Assembly (NCBI RefSeq): GCF_027270315.1
Contig: NZ_CP114413.1
Span: 4,960,001 to 5,024,000 of the forward strand
Direction of reading: 5' to 3'
Length of the DNA: 64,000 bases
DNA from: Streptomyces cinnabarinus
GTDB taxonomy: Bacteria > Actinomycetota > Actinomycetes > Streptomycetales > Streptomycetaceae
Shown here: one piece after another, positions 57,807-64,000 of the stretch
Numbering within the stretch: position 1 is the stretch's first letter
Layout of the letters: each line of letters starts with the position of its first letter
The notes under the pieces: model-generated
Database searches by the model: none
Told to the model about the DNA's origin: nothing
The model's input: only the letters and a program-made list of their open reading frames with translations
Position numbers and translations under genes: made by a program

Positions 57807-58412
57807 ATGACCGACCCCGTGACGCTGGACGGCGAGGGCCGCATCGGCGAGTTCGACGAGAAGCGCGCCGAGAACGCCGTACGCGAACTGCTGATCGCGG
57901 TCGGAGAGGACCCGGACCGCGAGGGGCTGAAGGAGACGCCGGGGCGGGTTGCCCGGGCGTACAAGGAGATATTCGCGGGGTTGTGGCAGCAGCCGGAGGA
58001 TGTGCTGACCACGACGTTCGACCTCGGGCACGACGAGATGGTGCTCGTGAAGGACATCGAGGTGTACTCGACCTGTGAGCATCATCTGGTCCCGTTCCGG
58101 GGCGTGGCGCACGTCGGCTACATTCCGGCCACCACCGGCAAGATCACGGGGCTGTCCAAGCTGGCCCGGCTCGTCGATGTCTACGCCCGGCGGCCGCAGG
58201 TGCAGGAACGACTCACCACGCAGATCGCGGACTCCCTGATGGAGATCCTGGAGCCGCGCGGTGTGATCGTCGTCGTGGAGTGCGAGCACATGTGCATGTC
58301 GATGCGGGGGATCCGGAAGCCGGGGGCGAAGACGCTCACCTCGGCGGTGCGCGGTCAGCTGCGGGACGCGGCGACCCGGGCCGAGGCGATGAGCCTGATC
58401 ATGGCGCGCTGA
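57807..58412 (+). CDS. folE: GTP cyclohydrolase I
   Basis: A 201-aa enzyme for the first step of folate synthesis (GTP to dihydroneopterin triphosphate). Zinc and active-site motifs: STCEHHLVPFRGVAHVGYIP and VVVECEHMCMSMRGIRKPGA. Conserved PGRVARAYKEIFAGL. The other folate genes are on the opposite strand just downstream. Confidence 0.96.
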   Translation: MTDPVTLDGEGRIGEFDEKRAENAVRELLIAVGEDPDREGLKETPGRVARAYKEIFAGLWQQPEDVLTTTFDLGHDEMVLVKDIEVYSTCEHHLVPFRGVAHVGYIPATTGKITGLSKLARLVDVYARRPQVQERLTTQIADSLMEILEPRGVIVVVECEHMCMSMRGIRKPGAKTLTSAVRGQLRDAATRAEAMSLIMAR

Positions 58413-58441
58413 TGTTCTCTTTGTTGCCGGCGCGCTGACGC

Positions 58442-58930
58442 CTAGGCGACCGGTGCCGCCCCCGTGCCGTCGTGTTCGTCGTCCTCCGGGAGCTTGCAGA
58501 CTCGTTCCAGGAAGATGGCGGAGGCTATGACGGCGATGCCCGCGACGACGGAGAAGGCGGCGTAGATGGCCTGGTCGCGGCGGGCGGGGATGTCGAGGGT
58601 CTCCAGGAGGAAGACGCCGGTGCCGCCGTACATGCCGGCGACGAGGGCGGCGACCAGGGCGCTGGACTGGCCGAAGACGACCGCGCGGGCGGCCATCAGG
58701 GGGTCGACGCCCTTGGCGCCGGGGCGGCGCTCACGCTGGGCCTTGAGGCGGGAGCGGATCGACAGGGCCGTGGCCAGCAGGACCGCGGCGATCAGTGCCA
58801 GGACGATGGGGGCGGCCAGGGGGACGCTCGGCAGGGTCCCGATCGAGTTCCAGAGGCGGGCGCCCGCCCAGGACAGGATGCCGGCGACGATGAACACGCC
58901 GGCCAGCACCCTGATGCGCAGCTCTCTCAC
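58442..58930 (-). CDS. DUF3180 membrane protein
   Basis: A 162-aa protein with four predicted spans (VLAGVFIVAGILSWAGARLW, LAAPIVLALIAAVLLATAL, QSSALVAALVAGMYGGTGVF, AAFSVVAGIAVIASAIFLE). DUF3180 proteins accompany folK in actinobacteria; no function is known. GTG start. Last gene of the folP-folB-folK run. Confidence 0.88.
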   Translation of the reverse strand: MRELRIRVLAGVFIVAGILSWAGARLWNSIGTLPSVPLAAPIVLALIAAVLLATALSIRSRLKAQRERRPGAKGVDPLMAARAVVFGQSSALVAALVAGMYGGTGVFLLETLDIPARRDQAIYAAFSVVAGIAVIASAIFLERVCKLPEDDEHDGTGAAPVA

Positions 58931-58991
58931 GGTGTCCCTTCAGCTCCCCCGGATCCCCACGGACTGTGGTCGATCGTCTTGACCTTAACGA

Positions 58992-59603
58992 CTACTCGGG
59001 CAGCCGGAGTTCCAGGTCTCCGCGGGGACTGACGCCTTCCCGGGTCAGCGTGCCGAGCAGATCGGCGACTGTGCCGCGGCCGGGGAGCTGGGCCCCGGGC
59101 TCCACGTCGTGCCAGGGGGCGAGCACGAAGGCCCGCTCGTGCGCGCGCGGGTGGGGGAGGGTGAGGGTGGGGTCGTCGGAGACGACGTCGGCGTAGGCGA
59201 CGATGTCGACGTCCAGGGTGCGCGGGCCCCAGCGCTCGTCGCGGACCCGGTGGAAGGCCTCCTCGACCGCGTGGGCCCGCTCCAGCAGGGAGGACGGGGG
59301 GAGCGTGGTCTTCAGGACCACGACCGCGTTGAAGTAGGAGGGCTGGCTGCCGTGCTCGACGCCCCACGGCTCGGTCTCGTAGACGGGCGAGACGGCCTTG
59401 ATGCGGACGCCCGGGGTGTCCTCCAGCGCGTCGATGGCGCCCTGGAGGGTCTCCAGGCGGTTGCCGAGGTTGGAGCCGAGGGAGAGCACGGCGCGCTTCG
59501 GGTTGTGCAGGGTGGTGTCGGCGGCGTCGACCTTCTCGACGACGGAGGCGGGTACCGGCTGTACGGTCGGGTCGCTCTGCCCCTCGGTGAAGAACGCGGT
59601 CAT
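58992..59603 (-). CDS. folK: 2-amino-4-hydroxy-6-hydroxymethyldihydropteridine diphosphokinase
   Basis: A 203-aa HPPK that transfers pyrophosphate from ATP to the pterin alcohol. Signatures: LSLGSNLGNRLETLQGAIDA, YFNAVVVLKTTLPP, RWGPRTLDVDIVAYADVV and PHPRAHERAFVLAPW. An N-terminal extension of about 35 residues is usual in streptomycetes. ATG overlaps the folB stop (ATGA). Confidence 0.95.
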   Translation of the reverse strand: MTAFFTEGQSDPTVQPVPASVVEKVDAADTTLHNPKRAVLSLGSNLGNRLETLQGAIDALEDTPGVRIKAVSPVYETEPWGVEHGSQPSYFNAVVVLKTTLPPSSLLERAHAVEEAFHRVRDERWGPRTLDVDIVAYADVVSDDPTLTLPHPRAHERAFVLAPWHDVEPGAQLPGRGTVADLLGTLTREGVSPRGDLELRLPE

Positions 59604-59959
59604 ACTCGGCTCCGGATGATGGTGACGGTCACGTCGTCGAAGGGGACGGTGATCGGCGCGTCGGGTTTGTGGACGCGGACCTCGACCTCCTGGACTCCTT
59701 CGTGCTTCAGACAGGCCTGGGCGATGCGCTCGGCGAGGGTTTCGATGAGGTTGACGGGCTCGCCCTCGACGACGGCCACGACCTCCTCGGCCACGATGCC
59801 GTAGTGCACGGTCTTCGCCAGGTCGTCGTCGGCGGCGGCCGGCCGGGTGTCCAGGCCCAGGACGAGGTCCACGATGAAGGTCTGGCCCTCCTCGCGCTCC
59901 TTGGGGAACACCCCGTGGTACCCGCGGGCCTTGAGGCCGCTCAGCGCGACACGATCCAC
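59600..59959 (-). CDS. folB: dihydroneopterin aldolase
   Basis: A 119-aa enzyme cleaving dihydroneopterin to the hydroxymethyl pterin and glycolaldehyde. Signatures: GLKARGYHGVFPKEREEGQT, VHYGIVAEEVVAVVEGEPVN, LIETLAERIAQACL and VRVHKPDAPI. GTG 59959 with AGGAG upstream; a further GTG nine bases upstream is closer to that site. Confidence 0.94.
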   Translation of the reverse strand: MDRVALSGLKARGYHGVFPKEREEGQTFIVDLVLGLDTRPAAADDDLAKTVHYGIVAEEVVAVVEGEPVNLIETLAERIAQACLKHEGVQEVEVRVHKPDAPITVPFDDVTVTIIRSRV

Positions 59960-60206
59960 GCGAATCACTCCTGCAATCGTCGGTAATGGCCGGTCCGTAC
60001 CGTGTGCGGGCGGCACACCGGCCTCGAACGAATCTACCTGCGGGCACTGACAGGGCCGTTCCACGGGGGCGGGGCCCGCGCCGGGGCCAGGAGGTTTCAT
60101 CGGCTGTTTCCCCTGGGGAACCCGGCGGCTCACGGGTTGGTAGCCGCCCCTACCCAGGGCCGCGTGATTCCAACCACTTGTTGGTCCCTGTGGGGCGCCT
60201 ACCCAC

Positions 60207-60710
60207 TCAGGAGGGTGAGTCGTCGCTTTCGTCCTCGTCGGTTTCGGCCAGAACCGGTGAGGCGTGATGGGACCAGAGTTTCCAGCCGCCCGGGGTGCGC
60301 CGGAAGACATTCGTGGCGACCACGAGCTGTCCGACGAGAGGGCCGAGCTCGTCGCCGCCCTCGGGTGCGGGGCCGCCGCTGAGGATGTTCTCGGTGCAGG
60401 TGACGAGCGCGGTGTCGCCGGTGACCGAGACATGCACATCGGTGAGGAAGAACTGGATGTATTCGGTGTTCGCCATGATCAGCGCGTACGACCTGAGGAC
60501 CTCGCCGCGGCCGGTCAGTACCGGCCAGCCGGGGTGCACGCAGGAGATCACGCCGGCATCGGCCGGGTCGTGAGACGTCTCGTCGACGCCGAGGTCGGCC
60601 GGCGTGAGCCAGAGGGAGGTCAGCTCCTCGAAGTCGCCGCGCTCCATCGCCTCGTAGAAGGCGGTGTTCGCGGCTTCCACCTGCTCTACGTCGGTGTGTG
60701 GGGCGCTCAC
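60207..60710 (-). CDS. NTF2-like (SnoaL-type) protein in folate operon
   Basis: A 167-aa protein with the cone-shaped NTF2-like fold signature: AANTAFYEAMERGDFEELTS near the start, HPGWPVLTGRGEVLRSYALI, and VATNVFRRTPGGWKLWSHHA. No catalytic residues can be assigned. GTG overlaps the folP stop (GTGA), so it is co-translated with folP and lies between folP and folB, a conserved streptomycete arrangement that hints at a role in the pathway. Confidence 0.88.
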   Translation of the reverse strand: MSAPHTDVEQVEAANTAFYEAMERGDFEELTSLWLTPADLGVDETSHDPADAGVISCVHPGWPVLTGRGEVLRSYALIMANTEYIQFFLTDVHVSVTGDTALVTCTENILSGGPAPEGGDELGPLVGQLVVATNVFRRTPGGWKLWSHHASPVLAETDEDESDDSPS

Positions 60711-61633
60711 CGGGCTCCTTCGGGGGAGTGCGCACCCCGCTCGGAGGTGTGCGCGCCCGGCGCGTGTGCCGTTCCGCGCGCTCCTTCCACGGCGCGCGAG
60801 ACCCGTACCGCGTCCGCCGTCGCGCGCACCTCGTGCACACGCACCGCCCACGCGCCGGCGTGCGCCGCGAGCGCGGAGACGGCGGCCGTGGCCGCGTCGC
60901 GCTCGCGCGCGGGCGGCGGCGCGGCCTCCGGGCCCGCCAGGACCCGGCCGAGGAAGCGTTTGCGGGAGGCGGCGACGAGCAGCGGGTGGCCGAGAGCGAG
61001 CAGCCGGTCGAGGTGGGCGAGGAGGACGAGGTCGTGCTCGGCGTCCTTGGAGAAGCCGAGGCCCGGGTCGACGACGACACGGTCGGGGGCGATGCCGCCC
61101 GCCAGAACGGCCTCCACGCGTGCGTGCAGTTCGTCGACGACCTCGGTGACGACGTCGTCGTAGACGCCCTTCACATTGCCGCCCGCCAGGAAGCCGCGCC
61201 AGTGCATCACGACGAAGGGGGCGCCGGCCGCTGCGACGACCGGGATCATCGCGGGGTCGGCGAGGCCGCCGCTGACGTCGTTGACCAGGGCGGCGCCGGC
61301 CGCGAGGGACTGTTCGGCGACGGAAGCGCGCATGGTGTCGACGGAGACGGTGACGCCCTCGGAGGCGAGACCGCGGACGACGGGGATGACGCGCTTGAGT
61401 TCCTCGGCCTCGTCGACGCGGGTGGCGCCTGGGCGAGTGGACTCGCCGCCGACGTCGACCAGGTCGGCGCCCTCCGCGACCAGGGCGAGGCCGTGCTTGA
61501 CGGCGGCGGTCGTGTCGAACCAGCGGCCGCCGTCGGAGAAGGAGTCGGGGGTCACGTTCACGACTCCCATGACCGCGCAGCGGTCCCATTCAGGAAGGCC
61601 GGTCACGCGCCCGCGTCCGCTCTGCTTGCTCAT
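60707..61633 (-). CDS. folP: dihydropteroate synthase
   Basis: A 308-aa TIM-barrel enzyme joining p-aminobenzoate to the pterin pyrophosphate; the sulfonamide target. Signatures: MGVVNVTPDSFSDGGRWFDT, DLVDVGGESTRPGA, NDVSGGLADP, DPGLGFSKDAEHDLVLL and ASRKRFLGRVL. A hydrophilic C-terminal tail of about 30 residues is extra. First gene of the leftward folate run. Confidence 0.96.
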   Translation of the reverse strand: MSKQSGRGRVTGLPEWDRCAVMGVVNVTPDSFSDGGRWFDTTAAVKHGLALVAEGADLVDVGGESTRPGATRVDEAEELKRVIPVVRGLASEGVTVSVDTMRASVAEQSLAAGAALVNDVSGGLADPAMIPVVAAAGAPFVVMHWRGFLAGGNVKGVYDDVVTEVVDELHARVEAVLAGGIAPDRVVVDPGLGFSKDAEHDLVLLAHLDRLLALGHPLLVAASRKRFLGRVLAGPEAAPPPARERDAATAAVSALAAHAGAWAVRVHEVRATADAVRVSRAVEGARGTAHAPGAHTSERGAHSPEGAR

Positions 61634-61637
61634 ATGT

Positions 61638-63143
61638 TCAGCGTAGGCCCAGGGCGGGCCGGGGTCGGTCGCACGGTGGGTTGCGGGCGCCGGTGGCGGG
61701 GTCTGCGGAGGCGTCGCCGCTCGTGCTGCGGCCCGGACGGAAGCCCCGGGGGCGGGGGGTAGGGGGCTTCCGTCCGGGCCTGTCCGGGTTACGCCGCGCG
61801 GACGGTGGCGTCCGTCGTCGCGCGGGCGCAGGGGCGTGCGGGTGTGGTGCGGCGGCGCAGAGGGCGCGGAAGGGGGAGTGCGAGGCCACGGCGATGCCTT
61901 CGGTCCGGAGGGCGGCGCGGTGGATTCGCTCCGGCTCGGCAGCGCCGAGGTCACGGACTCGTCGTACCCGGGTTCGGTAACCGGCTCGCTCGATGCGCTT
62001 GGCCGTCTGCCGCGCGTTGCGCATCGCGCGGCCGGCGAGGGAGAAATCCCCGACGGCCACCACCGCCTCGTCGCCCGGTCGGAGGGCGTCCAGGCCGGTC
62101 TCGCGGGTCCAGACCTCGCCGCCGGTCGCGGAGCAGCCCGTGACGGCGGGGGTCCAGGAGCGGGCCTTGGCGACGTCCATGAAGCGCTCCATGGCGCCGG
62201 GCCAGGCCTCCATGTCGCCGATCGGGTCGCCGTTGGCGAGCATCACGCCGGAGACGACGCGGTAGGTCACCGCGGCCTTGCCGCTGGGGGAGAAGACAAC
62301 GGCCTTGTCGCGGCGCAGCGCGGGGTGGCAGAAGGAGTCACGGTGGCCGTGCTTCGCCAGCAGGGCCCGCAGCCGGGTCTCGTCCTCCTCGGTGCGGCGG
62401 GCGGCCGGGTGTTCGGGGCGGAGGGCGAGGTAGAGCGTGGTGACGGCGGTGAGCAGGCCGAGGGCGCCCAGGGAGGAGGTGACCGTCCAGGAGGTGGTGC
62501 CCTGGTAGTAGACGGGGCCGTCGAGGCCCAACAGGCCGTACAGGACGTGGGTGATGCGCTCGGCCAGGCTCGGGTTGCCGATCAGGGTCCCGGGGTGGGC
62601 GCTGACGATGACCAGGCCGAGGGCGAGGGAACCGGCGCCCATGAGCACGAAGTTGGCGAGCGCCCGCCAGCGGCTGCGGGGGTCGGGCGGCGCCGCGAAC
62701 CGGTCGCGGTGACGCAGCAGCACGGCCAGCAGGACGAGCGGGATGACGGCGCCCAGCAGGGAGTGCCGGTAGCCGAACTGCGCTACGGCACCGGCCGGGA
62801 GGAGGACCGCGGCGGCTCGCCACGCCCGGCGCTTGCCCCGCGTGAGGCTGTGCGCCAGCAGCAGCAACAGCACGCCCGCGCTGAGCGAGAGGGCGGCCGC
62901 GAACGGGCCGAGTGCCTCGGGCAGCACCTCGGCGACAGTCTGCACACGGCTGTGCGGGGAGTGCGGGGAGTGCGGGCTGTGCGGGAGGACGACCGCGGCA
63001 ATGTCCAGGAGTCCTACCAAGGCACAGGTTCTGCCGACGAGAAGGGGGACCGCCTCGGGGCGCGGGCCGCGCGGGAACCGGCGCCCACGGTCCGGTGGCC
63101 GCGGAACCCTGCCCGACTCTTCGTCATCCGTCCTGACAGACAT
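61638..63143 (-). pseudogene. DUF2156/MprF-like membrane protein gene, C-terminally truncated
   Basis: The N-terminal half has six or so spans (VGRTCALVGLLDIAAVVLPH, FAAALSLSAGVLLLLLAHSL, LLGAVIPLVLLAVLLRH, FVLMGAGSLALGLVIVSAH, LGALGLLTAVTTLYLAL). The start of a DUF2156 (lysylphosphatidylglycerol synthase-like) domain follows (AAVTYRVVSGVMLANGDPIG, VAVGDFSLAGRAMRNARQTA, RAGYRTRVRRVRDL). After RIHRAALR the expected second half of that domain is absent; the frame continues for about 75 Arg/Pro-rich residues through a perfect 17-bp hairpin. I read this as a 3' deletion joining the gene to a former terminator. Start ATG 63143; a tandem PHS repeat is near residue 55. Confidence 0.65.
61731..61779 (-). 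terminator. strong hairpin inside the truncated gene's 3' end
   Basis: Perfect 17-bp arms GCCCGGACGGAAGCCCC (61731-61747) and 61763-61779 with a 15-nt G-rich loop. It lies within the open frame, about 95 bp before its stop, which is abnormal for a terminator and supports the view that the frame's end is not native coding sequence. Confidence 0.7.
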
Positions 63144-63410
63144 CGCATCCCGTAGTTCCGCGAGAGACCTTGAACCCGGTGCCGATTCGGGCATCCGGCG
63201 ACATTGCGCCCTCTAGGACGGTGTCTTGGCGGGCGAGGTTCATTCGCTTCGCCAAAGCAGGCGCCAAGGCCGCGGAAAGCCCTTGCTGAGGCGCTTCTGA
63301 GGCTGGTCCTCATCTCGATTCGGGATCGGAATTCCGTGAAGGCCTGGGGATGGCTGTGTTTTTACTGCGCGGGCCACCAAGATTCGCCTACGCGCGGTAA
63401 GTTTCTGGCC

Positions 63411-64000
63411 ATGCCACGTGGACGTCACCGCCATTCCCCGCCTCTGCACAGGCTGCTGCCCCCGTCGGCCATCGCAGGCGTCTCCGTCGTCTGCGCGCTC
63501 GGCCCCTGGGCGTTCTCGGAGCCGTTGGTGCTCCGGGGTCTCGCCGCGGCCGCCGCGGCGACGGCGGTCATCGGCGCGGTCGTCATGCGCCGCTGGGACA
63601 CCCAGGCCGGTAAGCGCGTCGCTGATCTCGTACGCGCGCGTGCGAGTGACGAGTGGCGCTTCGAGGAGCGGGTCGCCGAACTGGAGACCGACCTCGACGA
63701 GTCGCGTGAACTGCGCGGCAAGCTGGAGCAGCGGCTGCGTGCCAAGCGCGCGGAGCTCGCGGGGCTGCGCAACGAACACGCTTCGCTGCTGCGGCGGTAC
63801 GCCACCGCAGAGACCGAGCGGGCGAGCGCCCTGGAGGGGCGCCGGCTGCTGGAGATAGAGGCGGCGGAGCCCGCGCGGGCGTTGCCGCCGGGGCCGGTGT
63901 CGACGGCGGACGAGGCGGATTCGGAGCCGGACGAGGGTTCGGCCTCGGCTTCGGTTGAGGCTTCGGCTTCGGCTTCGGAGGAGGCTGGGGCCGTGGCAGC
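63411..64000 (+). CDS. membrane-associated coiled-coil protein (3' end outside window)
   Basis: Open from ATG 63411 to the window edge (196 residues). Basic N-terminus (MPRGRHRHSPPLHRLLPPSA), two hydrophobic segments (AIAGVSVVCALGPWAFSEPL and GLAAAAAATAVIGAVVM), then a long charged coiled coil (RVAELETDLDESRELRGKLE, QRLRAKRAELAGLRNEHASL) and an acidic Ser/Ala-rich region encoded by repeated TCGGCT. Homologues of this layout occur widely in Streptomyces without a known function. Confidence 0.8.
   Translation, partial: MPRGRHRHSPPLHRLLPPSAIAGVSVVCALGPWAFSEPLVLRGLAAAAAATAVIGAVVMRRWDTQAGKRVADLVRARASDEWRFEERVAELETDLDESRELRGKLEQRLRAKRAELAGLRNEHASLLRRYATAETERASALEGRRLLEIEAAEPARALPPGPVSTADEADSEPDEGSASASVEASASASEEAGAVA

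Noticed and set aside
1..64000. CRISPR arrays, rRNA genes, insertion sequences
   Set aside because: No regularly spaced repeat-spacer array, no rRNA sequence, and no transposase with terminal inverted repeats was seen; the only mobile element found is the AICE.

Overview
The window is chromosomal DNA from a high-GC actinomycete, almost certainly a Streptomyces: GTG/TTG starts are frequent, genes are coupled by ATGA/TGATG overlaps, and the right half carries the streptomycete order tilS-hpt-ftsH-folE next to a folP-folB-folK operon. Naming is by recognition of motifs and family features in the translated sequence; no database was searched.

Region 1 (1-3077): the 3' part of holB (DNA polymerase III delta'), a secreted serine peptidase-type alpha/beta hydrolase lipoprotein, and tRNA-Thr(CGT).

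Region 2 (3035-24033): an actinomycete integrative and conjugative element (AICE) inserted in the tRNA-Thr gene. A 44-bp direct repeat marks its ends (3035-3078 and 23990-24033). Nearly all genes are on the minus strand. From the left end: integrase and excisionase; an iteron-like repeat field; a replication module (DUF3631 ATPase, small zinc-binding protein, primase-polymerase); a TGT/DpdA-like protein and small membrane proteins; the FtsK-type DNA translocase TraB; transfer/spread genes (DUF2637 protein, GGDEF protein, RRQRL zinc protein, HEAGH protein, KilB-like protein). Two tRNA-like minihelices and two coupled micro-ORFs lie in the KilB-proximal gap. A control module follows (XRE regulator, Nudix protein resembling the pSAM2 immunity factor Pif, HD hydrolase, GntR regulator). 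At the far end is an AT-richer two-gene cargo: a multi-span membrane protein and a 905-aa protein with an HD domain fused to an HSP90-type ATPase. I regard that pair as the best candidate for an undescribed system, probably defensive.

Region 3 (24034-37424): chromosome. An AfsR/SARP-type regulator, a PolA-like DNA polymerase, a DUF2786 protein and two lipoproteins; then a zinc-starvation island (Zur-box-like operator between zinc-free S14/L28 and L33/L31/CobW/S18); then an XRE/DUF397/anti-sigma-type ATPase regulatory trio with a shared 26-nt element in opposite orientation.

Region 4 (37521-53619): metabolic and envelope genes: aldehyde dehydrogenase, DinB-like protein, PadR regulator plus DrrAB-type ABC exporter, a lipoprotein, a glutamate decarboxylase/ClC pair suggestive of acid resistance, a TipA-like MerR regulator, a YbjQ protein, a DedA protein with a Gln/Tyr-rich tail, a ThrE-type exporter, inorganic pyrophosphatase, a PBP4-type carboxypeptidase and a zinc metalloprotease.

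Region 5 (53813-64000): tilS, hpt, ftsH, folE, then (minus strand) folP, an NTF2-like gene, folB, folK and DUF3180. A DUF2156-type membrane protein gene at 61638-63143 appears truncated. The window ends in an Ala/Ser/Glu-rich coiled-coil protein.
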